Shown here: positions 35,011 through 46,740 of the stretch, one piece after another | Numbering within the stretch: position 1 is the first letter of the stretch | Layout of the letters: every line of letters starts with the position of its first letter | Assembly: GCA_016647705.1 (NCBI GenBank) | Contig: CM028335.1 | Location: forward strand, 1,798,001 to 1,862,000 | Source: Eucommia ulmoides | Lineage: Eukaryota; Streptophyta; Magnoliopsida; Garryales; Eucommiaceae | Direction: 5' to 3' | DNA: 64,000 nt | The notes under the pieces: model-generated | What the model saw: only the letters and a program-made list of their open reading frames with translations | Told to the model about the DNA's origin: nothing | The model's database searches: none | Translations under genes and position numbers: made by a program

Positions 35011-37669
35011 TGTAAAACCTAAATTGTAGGACGTACGTCATAAATAGTCGTATTATAGAATATTAGAGAATTTTAGGGTAAAAATTTTATTGATAAAAAA
35101 CTCAAATCAAAAGTTGGGGGTCAAATTGGGAATTTGAGAACACAAAAATTTAAACTTGAGATTTGGATTGGCAATTAGAAACCAAAAGTAAAAATGTTAA
35201 GGGCAAAATTATAAATATTGGAACTTTTAAAACTTAAACTTACCGAAATGAAGATCCTAAAGGAACTGGAGGGAGGAAAGTGTAATTTAACCTTATATAT
35301 ATATATATATATATAACCATCCGACAACGGGCGATCCACCGGCTAGAGCAGGGGCGATCGGGGGGGCGACGTGTCGAGCTGAGGATCACTTCGATCACTA
35401 CAATCATGCAATAAAAGCCCTTCCCCATGCAAAGAAAGGAGGAAACCGGAGAAAACACTTGAGAAATTCTAGAGAGAGAGAGAACCGGAGCGGAGTGGTC
35501 GTCGGTTTTTCTTGAATCGACGTTCCCCCGGTAGCGTGGTCGTGTGGGCATTGTAAACAATTCCAGGGAGAGAGAGATATTGGTTCGGCCGGTGGTGTGG
35601 TTCGTCGACGGAGAGGCAGTGCTCGTGTTAGCGTCGCCGGTGAGCAGAGTTGCGAATCGCCATTCGACCATCGACGATCGTCGGGAAGATGAGTATTTAC
35701 ATGTATTTCTCTAATTAATTGATAGATGTGGGCATGCATGAGCGTGACGAGTTGGGTCGGTAAGTTTCCGGCGGTGTGGGGGGTGTGCTCGGTTTTTGTT
35801 TTCCGGCTGCATGTGGGTTTGTGTGTGTGTGTTCTGATTTTTCCGGCTACTGTGTGCGAGTGTGCGTGTGTGTGAAATGTATAATGTGTCGACGAGAATC
35901 CAGCAAAAAGGGAAGGGAAAAACCGAGAGAGAGAGAGAGAGAGAGGACGATCAACGCGGTGGCGGTGGTGGGAGTTGGTTGCGGCTGCGGTGTGTCGCCG
36001 TGTGTGTGGGTCTCCGTCGGCAGGGATCGTTGGTCCCGTGGCGTGCCGTCGACAGTGGCATGCAAGTATAGTTGCATGCATGGGTGGTCGTGTGTGTGTC
36101 GCAGGGTGCGTGGGTGCGTGCACTGTAGGGGTTGGGTGTGCGGTTGAGCTGTTGAGACGGCCGGAGGGGGGTGTCTGAGGGAGGTTGTAGGTGGTGCAGG
36201 GGCGGCAAGAGAGTCGGCAAGGAAGGGGAGGCCACCGGCGGTCGGCCACCGTAGAGAGAGAGAGTGGCGGCCGTCGGTCTTAAAAAAACGAACCAAAAAC
36301 GAAAAAAAAAAAAAAAAAAGGGAGGGAAATTGCACAATTAACCCCAACAAAAGGAAAAAAATTCAAATTCAAATTCAAATCCTTTTCGCGACCCGTGAAC
36401 GATTCCGGGATGGATATCGTTTTCCGTTAGATTTATTCTAGTTTGGTTAAATTCAATCTTAACCTAAAAATCTTTATAACCGGAGTAATAAATTTAGGGT
36501 CGTTCAGATTATAAGATTTCTGATGTAAAAAAAATAACAGAACGAAATTATTAGTATAATAACAAATCCCAGGGAGAAAATATGGGAAATAGAAAAAAAA
36601 AATGTGGAATTTAGGGCCTGCATTACATGACTAGGTGATTTGCATAAAATATTAACTTATGCCCTATCATTTCTAGGGTCGCAGATGCCAACACCTCGGT
36701 AAGGTGTGGACGGTGGGGGTTTTGTAGCACCAGAAATGAGGTGAGTGTACTGTCTTCTCGCCGAATTATTTGTATATATATATATCCATGATGAAAACTG
36801 GTTGTATTTAAATTAGAAGCTTTTAGAAAAATTATGTGGTGATTAGACGATATTATTGAGTGATGTTTATCCACTTCAGCGGAGTGATGTTATCGGCTTC
36901 GGCGGAGTGATGTTTATCTGCTTCGACAGAGTGATGTTAGACGTTTGTACTGTGCAGTGATTATCCGTTTTGGCGGAGTGATGGGTGTTCGTAGGAAGGC
37001 ATATCCTACAGATGATACGGTACCGTTGCAAACTCCTGATCGTGAGGTTAAAACGATCACCATGGCTAGCCAGTGTGTGTTGTGGTGGAGTGATGGTTTG
37101 GGGTGTGATGTTTTGTTTATATTGGGTAATTTATTATTTATTTCAGACGATTGGTATGATATTTATACTGCATGGTTTTAAAAATAGAACTTATATATAT
37201 TATTTCATTTTTACTGCATATATGGTGTTTATGCTGAATCCATGTGTAAATGTTGTGTTATTTAGAAGGTATTATTATTATTAAATAAGAATGATTTTAT
37301 TGAGAAGGCAGTACACTCGCAAGTGAAACGGCTAGGAGTCTGTCCCCTACTGGCACGGGGTAGAGTCCGTCGATGGTATAGCAAGGAAAAAAAAATCTTT
37401 TTTTTTTGGGAAGCGCTGTCTGTGGCGAACCGAGGAAAGGTTCATCGTTTGTTTCTTTTTTTTTTTTTCTTTTTCTTTTGTTCTTCTAAAAGAAAATAGA
37501 AGGGACGAGTGTGTCTCTGGCTTGGGAACGATGTTTATGACTTGTATTTTGATGTGTGTATAATTATGAATGCATACCGTCGCTTTTTAATTGGTTTGTT
37601 GTTTAGGAAATGTCGTGTCAACGTCACGCCGGTCCCACAGGTGACGGGTGTCAGGGGTGGTGTGTGACA
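35011..37669 (-). mobile_element. solo LTR, 2659 bp (family 1)
   Basis: On the minus strand it starts TGTCACACACC (37669) and ends GGTTTTACA (35011), TG...CA. The flanks are AAAAA on both sides (35006-35010 and 37670-37674), a 5-bp target duplication, though of low complexity. It is reverse-complementary in landmark order to 50670-53364: gacgggtgtc, a tactggcac module, the gcggagtgatg repeats (36880-36985), a GT- and GA-rich GC-high section, and a gggtaaaaattttat end. No second LTR or internal coding sequence adjoins it, so it is a solo LTR left by recombination. The open frames inside (for example 35404-36249) are low complexity. Confidence 0.8.
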
Positions 37670-39330
37670 AAAAATATATATATAAAAATTAAAATAAAAA
37701 CATAAGAAAAGAATATATAATTACAAGCGTATTTTTGTCAATAAAATTTGGCAGGAGATGTCTGGCGTATTATGAAAATGATAAGAGTGGTCCTGGTATT
37801 TGTCAAAATGTTAACTAAGAAGTATTAACACTATCTTAATATTATCCATATAAATTATCTTTTTACTACCAAAAAAAATTATAAATGATTGGAAAAAATA
37901 TAATTACTTTATACTTTTTGAAAATAAAAATAAAAATTATATTCATATATATTTTTATTTTTATAAGTATTTTTATGTGCAAAATAAGCAATAAAATATG
38001 TTTGGATATTGAATTAAAATAAAAATAAAGGGAAAAAGAACTCGGAGAACCAACTTCTCATAGAAGAAAACTTTCTGAGATTGAAACAAAAAGTTGTAAC
38101 ATTTACTTTTGGGGTTTGGACACTTTGAACCCCTTAAGTTTTATTAAACTCTCATTTTGATCATCATGGTTTTAATTTGAACATACAACATCTTAAAGTT
38201 TCTTAGTCATTCCACTACATTTGAAGTCATTAATCACTATCCCCACTAAATTTTTTGATGAGGAACAGTCAGTTGCCATGCTCTTGACCGTTTTAAGAGA
38301 TTTATAATCAATTACAGTTTTCTTACTGAGTTTCCTCCCATTCCTTTTGGACTTGGAAATATACATATAACATTATATGTATATATATATATGTATATAT
38401 ATATATGTATATATATATATGTATATATATATATAATTAAATTGAAAATTTGTGAGGAAAAAAGAGGTTTTAAATAATCAGAAAGTCTCTTAAAAAATAG
38501 TCAGGTGCACGACAGTTGACTGTTATTGTCCAAAAGTGTAATGGAATTATTGATCTGGACTGAAATGGGATGATTATGGAACTTTAGGGGTATAAAATAT
38601 CAAAATCCCTTTACTTTGAAAAGAATTGATAACTACCGCAATGATAGGTAAAATTTGGGGGGGGTCTTGTGACATTATCATTCTATAGTACTTTAAAGAT
38701 TGCACTCACACACAATTCTAATTGTTATAGTTTTATATTTTTTGTCTATACCAATTTAAATTGTTTGACTAAATCTTAAAGAGATGCCGTTCGCTACATT
38801 CAAGATTAAATTTAAAATTTAATTCTTAAAATGTTAGTTAAAAGAGTTTAACATTGATTGACAAAAAAATGTAGTATTTGCTCTTACCGACAAGACTAAC
38901 CTGCAGTGTGATTATCTATATCTTTGTGAATATATATATATTCAGATTTTTTTAGCCAAGACCTTTTTTTTAAATATTTTTTCATTAAGAATTAATTTGA
39001 GGAGAATGCATGATAGAGATGAATTGATAAAATATTTAGGTGATTGGAATGAGTTGATAAAATATTTAGGAAGGACCTGCTAAAAGAAATTCACACTTCG
39101 CCGATTGAGTTTAAGTTAAATGTAATACAGGTTGAGAATGATCAAGGACTCACTTCAATTTTTAAGAATACAACAACAATAACTAAGTCTTTGTCATACT
39201 TAAGTAAGGTCGGCTACATGAATTTGTTTACGTCATAATGAACGATCAAGGACCATCCCCTTAATGAGTTAAGTCTTCAATTTTTAAGAATATTCACTTA
39301 ATATGAGTAATTTAAAAAAATACAAGTCTC

Positions 39331-39381
<51 letters not shown>

Positions 39382-39693
39382 ATTTTATTTATTTTTTGTT
39401 ATAATCTTAAATTTTACAATTCACTATTTATCCAATCTACCTAGTAGAGTAATTTTTTGAAAAATCCAACAATTTTTTGAAAAGTTTAAAAATCACTTTA
39501 TGTCATAAATGTTAGTGTAATTTTTTACATGAAAAAATTATAGCAACTTTTATGTAGTACAGTAAATTTAATTTTTTTTAAAAAAAATAGTGTAGTGTGT
39601 TGACTACATGGACTAAACTTTTATATTCGTGGACGGTTCACCAAAAATCCTTTTTTATTTGATCCCTCAAAATTTAATACCATGGGTATAATA
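37670..39693. other. intergenic AT-rich sequence
   Basis: No gene recognised. It contains a microsatellite built of gtatatatatat words at 38370-38435 and a (TA)n run at about 39338-39377. Confidence 0.5.
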
Positions 39694-40032
39694 TAGGGTT
39701 AATTACACTTTGTCTCTTGTGATTTGATCAAATTATACTTTATATTTTTATGGTATTTTCGTCATCAGTTACTCTCACATGATTTAGAATCAACTGCATT
39801 TGTTAAATATTTAATAAAAACGCATAAAATAACAAAATTATTCTTATACCTGAAATTGCTCCAAAAAAAGGGCAAACGGCTGATCCACCCAAGGTATAAA
39901 TATCAATTGATATTAAATAAATCATTAATTTAACTTTTTGAGGTTTGGCTGTTAATGTTGTATTTTAGTCTGAATTGACCATAAGGATGAGTGATGACAA
40001 AACACTACAGGAAAAAAATGTAATTTACCCTA
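39694..40032. mobile_element. MITE-like element upstream of the DUF761 gene
   Basis: The ends TAGGGTTAATTACA and TGTAATTTACCCTA are reverse complements with one mismatch. The 339-bp body has no frame of note. It lies 215 bp before the DUF761 start codon and 157 bp before its TATA box. The opening words (acactttgtctcttgtgatttg) resemble the ends of the element at 48278-49442. Confidence 0.65.
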
Positions 40033-40188
40033 CAATCTATTTGTTTATGCAGCCAAACATGCCTTGCATGACAATCATAAGCAAAGTCCCTGTCCTTGTT
40101 TATTGTGAACCCCCACCCCCGTACCCCACCCCACAAGGAAGAAGTCTCACTATGCAAAGTCGTTGGCAATTTGGTAATCAATCCCCTT

Positions 40189-40195
40189 TATAAAT
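40189..40195 (+). promoter_or_regulatory. TATA box of the DUF761 gene
   Basis: TATAAAT at 40189-40195, about 52 nt before the ATG at 40247, in the right place for a transcript start near 40220. Confidence 0.65.
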
Positions 40196-40246
40196 CCACA
40201 CAAACAACACTTGAATATTGCCCCCACACAAAAAGAAAGAAAAAAA

Positions 40247-40783
40247 ATGGCTTCCCAATCTCCTCTAAAACTCCTCCACTCTCTTCATGTTTTCTCCATG
40301 AAATCACCTTCTTCTCCCTCCTCCCCCGCCTCCGCCGCCGCCGCCGCCCTAATTACCTCCTCCGTCAAACTCAAAACCGTTCTCCACACCTTTGTCTTCT
40401 CCCACCTCATCCGCTTCCTCGCCAAGGCCAAATCCCTCCTCCTCCTCCGAACTGCAGCCACCAAGAAAAGGAAGCTCTTCTTTGGCTCCTCCTCACGTAG
40501 ACTGCACTACAACTGGTGCTCCTCCCACGTTATGCCGGTGCCTTCTCCCGGAGACGGTGGTGGTGTGGCGGAGGCTGAGCGGCAGCTGGAGGAGTATCTC
40601 CGGTGGGTAGAGGAGAGGAAGGTTGAGAATGGCGGTGGTGGTGGTGGTGGTGGGGAGGAGGAGGAGGTTAACGAGATTGACCGGCTGGCGGATATGTTCA
40701 TTGCGAGCTGCCATGAGAAGTTCTGGCTGGAGAAGCAGGAGTCTTACCGTATGTTCCAAGAAATGATGGCTAGAAGTGTTTAA
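40247..40783 (+). CDS. DUF761 domain protein
   Basis: Intronless frame of 178 residues. The ATG at 40247 (AAAAAAATGGCTTCC) is chosen because the frame upstream has no ATG and a TATA box lies 52 nt before it. The N-terminal 40 residues are serine/alanine/proline-rich. A hydrophobic leucine-rich helix (HTFVFSHLIRFLAKAKSLLL) follows, then a basic KKRKLFF segment, an acidic and polyglycine linker (about residues 123-150), and the C-terminal motif EIDRLADMFIASCHEKFWLE followed by KQESYRMFQEMMARS. That ending is the signature of the plant DUF761 family (cotton fibre-expressed-like proteins): IDRLAD.FI..CH..F.LEKQ.S...F.EMLARS. No biochemical role is established. The hydrophobic helix may associate with membranes. 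The gene looks intact. Confidence 0.85.
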   Translation: MASQSPLKLLHSLHVFSMKSPSSPSSPASAAAAALITSSVKLKTVLHTFVFSHLIRFLAKAKSLLLLRTAATKKRKLFFGSSSRRLHYNWCSSHVMPVPSPGDGGGVAEAERQLEEYLRWVEERKVENGGGGGGGGEEEEVNEIDRLADMFIASCHEKFWLEKQESYRMFQEMMARSV

Positions 40784-41045
40784 ACTCTCTCTCTCTCTTG
40801 CCTAGAAGTGTTTAAACTCTCTCTCTCTGCTCAATTGGTCTTTCTATCGGTAGTCGACATCTTCAAAGACATGTCTATTTCATTGGCCTGACAAGAAATT
40901 TCGCTACCTCTTTGTGGGCTAGAGCCTAGAATTAAAAACCCACTGTCTCTCCTGCTAGAGCCTAGAAGTGTTCAAACTCTTTCTTCTCTCTCTTCCTATA
41001 TCTCTCTGCCACAGCCTAGAAGTGCTTAAACTCTCACTTTTCTCT
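40770..41045 (+). repeat. repeated copies of the DUF761 stop-codon region in the 3' UTR
   Basis: The segment spanning the last codons and stop (gctagaagtgtttaaactct at 40769-40788, with a CT run) recurs at 40801-40828 nearly unchanged. Diverged forms lie at 40970-40990 (cctagaagtgttcaaactct) and 41023-41044 (cctagaagtgcttaaactct). CT-rich spacers separate them. Stepwise local duplication fits this pattern. Confidence 0.75.
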
Positions 41046-41192
41046 CTCCTCTCTCTCTCTCTCTAATCTTTTTTCTTTTCTTTTTTTTATCAATTTTTTT
41101 ATGTGGTGGAGAGTAGGATAGGATTAGTACCAGTTTAACATATGCATAGTGTTTTTTTTTTTTTTTTGGAGAATTGGATTTGTAAAATTTTC

Positions 41193-41373
41193 AGGTGGCG
41201 TTTGGTTTGTTTTTCTGCTTTTTTGTTTCTATTTTTAATAAAATGGGATTGAGAATTCTGTTTTCATTTTGGAGTATTCCAATAATAGAAACATATTATT
41301 ATCCTGAAATTGTTTCTTCTAATTTATGAGAACATAAATCAGGGAATGAAAACAGTAACCAAACGAGGCCTTA
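41193..41373. mobile_element. 181-bp MITE-like element
   Basis: The left end (aggtggcgtttggtttg) and right end (taaccaaacgaggcctta) are imperfect reverse complements around GTTTGGTT. The core has gaaacat and ttgtttc words. No coding sequence. Confidence 0.55.
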
Positions 41374-41620
41374 ATATCGCAATTTTGTTTGTCTTAATAT
41401 ACGCAATTGTGATGAGTTAACATGACGGGGACCTAATTACCTAATTACATAAATTTGGAAAAAAATAATTAATTTCATGTTCAATTTTACATAATATTTT
41501 TAACAAGGGTAATTTTCACAATTAATGTTAAGTCATCTCTGTCGCCAGAATCTAGCACTAGTCATCATAGCCACTGTCACCACCCACTTTGTAATTAAAA
41601 AAAAAAATCTTAATAATTTT

Positions 41621-41906
41621 GGGCACTATTTGATAACGCTTTCTTTAACTATTTTTTTTTAAAAAAAAAAATACTTTTATTCAAAGAAAAAGTAAAAAAA
41701 AAACAAAAAGACGTGCAAGATAGTATAGCAATTATATTCCAGTATTATTTCTATAAATGATATCTTGATTAAAAAAACAAATTGAGGTCTTAATCCATCG
41801 ATTTCATAAAATCACTTTATTACATTTTTTTTAATTGTAAAATAAACTCTACTTAAAATTAAAAATAAAAATAAATTATTTAAAAAACGTTATCGATCAA
41901 TATCTT
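41621..41906. mobile_element. MITE-like element with TTTGATAACG ends
   Basis: Left end cactatttgataacgcttt, right end aaaaacgttatcgatcaata; these are partial reverse complements. A related pair of ends occurs at 62935-63366. AT-rich body without a gene. Confidence 0.4.
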
Positions 41907-42195
41907 ATATAGTTGGAACAAACCTTACACTGTAGTTACAATTGACCATAGAACTACAAGGCAATACAATTGTAAAATAAGTGACATTCAACTTGAATTA
42001 TTTTAATTACTACCACTAGAAAACTTTTAAAATGGTCTATTAGATGTGAAACTTCACATTTAAAAAATTGATATTTCTAATCAATTTGCAATTAATTAGC
42101 TTGATTGGTCACATGGGGTTTCATTTTTAATTTTTTTTTTTTTTTTTTTTTTAATTTTTCTCTTAGTTAATTTATAATCAAAAATTAACATAGTG

Positions 42196-42371
42196 TAGCT
42201 CAAATGGTAAGGTCTGCTTGAATTAAAGCAGTAAAGAGACTTCTGCAGGGTCAAGGGTTCGAGCATGCGGAAAAATACTTATTAAGAGGGATAACCACAC
42301 ACCCCGAACGAGATTAGTCTCACACCCTATGTGGATATGGGGACATATACCAATATATATATATATATATA
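42196..42371 (+). mobile_element. tRNA-derived SINE
   Basis: An internal RNA polymerase III promoter is visible: an A box (tagctcaaatggt, 42196-42208) and a B box (gggttcgagc, 42255-42264), spaced as in tRNA-derived SINEs. A short non-tRNA body follows, then an AT microsatellite tail (42352-42371). A poly(T) tract (42130-42152) precedes it. Target duplications are not clear. It would be transcribed by Pol III and mobilised by a LINE; the family is not assigned. Confidence 0.7.
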
Positions 42372-45300
42372 ATCCGAATAATTTATATATTTTAAGGTTT
42401 GGACAAAAGTGTTGACTTGGTGTGACCTCTGCTCCTTCGGATTCTTTTAGTTAGGTGGCTATTAGTATTACTTAATGAGCTCTTGATCCAAGATAAGTAA
42501 GGTTTTAGGGGTCAATTTTAGGGGTTAATATATAAATATTTAGAAGATATTTTGGTGATATTTGTAAAAAGACCATGATAATATTTTGCATTTTTAGAAA
42601 ATGGGTTACCTCATTTTATATGAGGGATTTTGATTTTTTTTTGAGAACAATACAACGTAGTTTATATGCTTACAGTCAAACAACGACAGTTGTTTAATAT
42701 TAATTTAGACACTTTGTGTGTAAAAAAATACTAGGATTTGCATATTTCTATTTTGTCTAATTATCATTTTATCTCGATCTATTTCAAAAATCTATATTTT
42801 ATCTATTTTTATTTCAAATAAAATGAGAAACTAATTTTTTCTATTTAAATCTAAACCAACTATTACTTCACATAATGCTTAAAATAAAAAATTTAAAGGG
42901 TTAATTACCTTTTACCCCGTACTTTAGCCTTGTTCCATTTTTACCTCTCTACTTTAAAAACTTACACATCACACCCTTACATTATTCAAAAAAAAAAAAG
43001 AAAAAAAAAGATGAATTAATTTTCTTTTATTTTAAATTAAAATTTAATGGTCATAAAAAGAAAAAAAAAAGTAACATTTTCTTTATCTCAGCAATTTTCT
43101 CAAGAACAATTCTCAAGAATAATCTCACAATAAACTTTCAGTATATTGTCAGAATAATAACTCTCAGAAAACTCATGAACTGATTTGTTTTTTATAGAAT
43201 GATATATCTAAAAGTAAAAAACGCAGGTCTATTTAGATAGATTTAAAACAAACCCTCTAACGTCTAGTTCCCACAAAATATGTCATTTAAATGCTCATAT
43301 AAACCCCATATATTAATATGACTCAATCATAGTTCAATTCACTTAATTATAACATTTAAAATATTCAATTTAGTCCTTCAAATATTTCTCAATCTCAAAT
43401 AAAAGAAGATATGAAGTATTTAATGTACCAATTTGAGAAACACTTAAAACAAGTGTACCATATCTATATGGATAATCAAATAAGGATGATATATCTATTA
43501 TTAGTTCAAATCCCTAAGATAACTCCAAAAAATCAGCCAAAAAGGGCTAGTTAATGGCTACTTTTAGATCAAATCCTCGAAATCCTCTAATCCTAAAACT
43601 ACCAGGTCGGTTGATCGACCAAATGACCCATCGGTAGACCGATCGATTCAGGTTGTAGCTCATGCCATTTCTAAAACATGGTCAATTGACCGATCCCCAA
43701 AGGTTGGTTAACCTATCGATTCAGGATGCTTCTCCAGGCCATTTTTTGGCCCTAGTCGGTTGACCGATTGATTCAGAGAGTTTACTTCTCGGTCATCGGT
43801 TGGCTGATCTCCCTTGATCGATTGACTAATCAATTCAGAGACTGCTCCATTTTCTAGCCTACACCCATCATTTTACAAATCCTAATTGGTCAGTTGACCA
43901 ATCAATGCTGAAACAACTTTACCTTAGTTCATTTCAACTCCAATCTTCGACGTTTTTTACCCTTTAATCGTTCTTTTCTTAGTTAACTTAATTGATATTA
44001 TTAATCAATTTTAAACACTAATCTTTCTTAGGTCAATATTTCTTCTTCAATTTCACATTGGAGCAAATATGTGGACTAATTAGGATCCTAATAAAAACAC
44101 ACATAAATATAAATTCATTTTTGTGCCGTGTGTTATCCTAATTGGGATACATTATTAAGAGTAAAAATTAATCTGAGTTGTTTTCACCTAGATTTTTCAG
44201 GATCTTCAATCTTTTAATGTCTGTCTCTTTGTCTGTCTCTTTGCATCCTTAGTATCCTTAGCAAATTTCTTCACAATAACATCATTAACGGAACTTTAAC
44301 ACTGAAACACTCAATAGACTCATTAGTTCCACAAAAACATCAATATTTAATTGATCATCATACTGCACCTCAGGAGGAGTAATAGTATGGACTCCACCTG
44401 AAGCTTTCATACGTGCTTCTGTATCCACTGGATGTGGAATTTCTCTTCTCTAACTCAAACCTGTTGCTCTTGACTTTAACTGTCTCATCTTGACCGTGAA
44501 CTTCTTTTTATTCGTTTCCCATAGACGGCGTCAAATGATGTTGTCAAAAAATTTTCGGTACGTGTAACAACTCCTTAGGTGTCAAAAATCTCCACAACCT
44601 ATAATCTTAACCTGAAAAATCAATTAGTTTTAAGGGGACACCGGTGTGGTGTCGGCCAAAGAACCTCCGACATGAGAATAAGTCTAACTGTTTTTTATAG
44701 TAGAAAGCTTAAGACTGTTTTAGAGTATTTTTTTTGTGATATCTGTTTTCCTCACATATATTTGAGCCATTTTACCTCGTAATCGTCCTTCCCATAATTC
44801 TCTTACCGTTCCATATTTAACTGCCGTGAATGTCGTCCATGCTCCCATTATGGGTTGTTACGACAATTACCCTTGTGAGTATGGGGGGTAGGTAAGGTTA
44901 TGTAACTGTTCTCGTTGACCTACCGTCCCTATTGTTGATAATCAGGCCTTTATTAAAGACCTTATTCTATACCAGATTAGACCATGCATGGCTGGGCTTC
45001 ATAGATAGACCAAACACACTTATATTTAGGCTGTTAGCATAATCGGCTCATGATCAACTCTTGGGCCACTTCTTTTGGGTCAAGTTTTATCAGCTAATCC
45101 GACCCGACTTCTTGACACTGGCTTCTACAAATCATGTTGGGAATTTTCCCCACATTACAGTCTCATCATTTACAAATTCTAAAAATTTATCCAATTTCTT
45201 ACTCAAACGCAACCTTAAATTACTATATCATGTGAGAGTCATTGCGCTCATGACCCTCATGTTGGCAATAGCTTTGAATTTTTAATAAAATTATAGACTT

Positions 45301-45929
45301 ATCAAAAATTATTGTAGTGGAAATAACAGATCTCAAAATTGGGGGCCTTGTTCTCCTTTAAATACCTCTTCACCTCTACATATAAATTTAGGAATTATAA
45401 AAAATAAAATTATGACAAAAAACAAGTCCTACTTATTTTGAACTTTTTTAAGCAATAGTTTTATGGATGAATTTAAGGGATGTCAATAGTTCGGTTTCGG
45501 TCCAGTTTTATATAAAACCAAAACCAAAATCGTTCGACATATATCAAATTAAAAAAACATAACCGCCGGTTTTTTTTAAACAATTTTAAACCGACCAATT
45601 GACCCTTTTTTTTTTTTTTTTTTTTTTTTTTTATCCTTTTTGTCTCCGTTTTGCTCCAAATTGCAGTGTTTTTGGGCTAATTTAAAAAATCTATGAAACC
45701 AATTAAAATAAATCGATTATACTAATTTAATTTATTTTAAAGAATAACAAAATTTAATTTAGTGGTTTAAATTGCGTAAAATGTGATGCAATCACCAATT
45801 TTGTAGAAAATCGATCTAAAAAGGCATTAACTGATCCAAATAAGAGTAGCTCTAAGAACTGCTGACGTGGTAGAGGGGTTGACTGGCCGTTGATGTGGTG
45901 CTAACTGGGCGCTAAATAGGCACTGACTA
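42372..45929. other. intergenic sequence with retroelement-like debris
   Basis: No gene recognised. 43605-43905 holds degenerate repeats of a word like ggttgaccgattgattcag. 44330-44560 contains cccatagacggcgtcaaatg, a phrase I associate with non-coding parts of plant LTR elements (weak memory). 45420-45475 is an inverted fragment of the duplicated block (aactattgcttaaaaaagtt on minus). A 32-base T run lies near 45605. Confidence 0.4.
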
Positions 45930-46740
45930 GGCAGGGATCGGGGCTAATGTGGTAGGAAAAAAAATCGTTGAACAATGGCGGCAACGCGTGTATACGAAAG
46001 GAGAAAAGATAGTGGCTTCTTCCCGAGCATGGAGGCACATGCGTGCTCGGATTGGGACATTGTTGGTGGATTTGGAATCGTCTCGTTGAGACGGTTCTGA
46101 CGGTGTGGCCTTAGGTGAATTTTGAGCACCGATTGTTGCTATAGAGCCCAAAATTTGTGACGACTAGTAGTGGTGTTACTGCTTTGGTTTGGCGGCGCGT
46201 GGGAGCGTGTTGGTGTCTCCGGTGGCGGTGATTTTGATGGAATTGAGCTCGTCTCTTCAAGACAAAGGTCGTGGTGTGATGATAGTTGATACTGGAGCAG
46301 TGGTGAGGTCGTAGCAGTCACGAATACCACGGGAAAAAAGTGGCAGCGAAAGACTTTGAGAGGATTAGGGTTTCAAATTTTTTAATAGGAACAGGGCTAG
46401 GAAATATTGACTCTTGATACCATCATAGAATAATTGAGAAGTGGAATGGTGAACATAAAACGATTGTATTGATATTCAGGAAAATAATGTACTTTACTGA
46501 GATATGCAATAGGACTATTTATAGGAGAAGTGGGGAACCCTAGAGTTAGGGTTTGACGTAATAGGCCAAGCCCATATATTACATTAAAAATAGGAAAAAA
46601 AAAATAAAGGTAAAAAAAATATATATGCAAACTTTGTAATAAGATCACCAATATTATTTGTGATGTAAAAAATACCATATGTGTATATTTTTTTAGAACA
46701 CCTATTGCCATGTATTGGTGTATAATTATTGGGGGCACTT
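45930..46740 (-). mobile_element. copia-like LTR and leader fragment
   Basis: On the minus strand, the sequence CTCCTATAAATAGTCC (TATA box, near 46507-46522) is followed by ...CACTTCTCAATTATTC and then TGGTATCAAGAG (46422-46411). The latter resembles the initiator-tRNA-Met primer site TGGTATCAGAGC used by plant Ty1/copia elements. A leader with a short serine/proline/threonine-rich frame (46330-46139) follows. No pol domain is present, so this is a 5' fragment. The LTR outer boundary is uncertain. Confidence 0.5.

Noticed and set aside
35404..36249. 281-residue open frame on the minus strand
   Set aside because: Lies inside a solo LTR; composition is proline/threonine/histidine-rich low complexity caused by GT and GA repeats; no domain and several overlapping frames of equal length.
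43605..43905. Possible regulatory array of ggttgaccgat words
   Set aside because: The words are degenerate and irregular, and resemble non-coding parts of LTR elements rather than an operator array.
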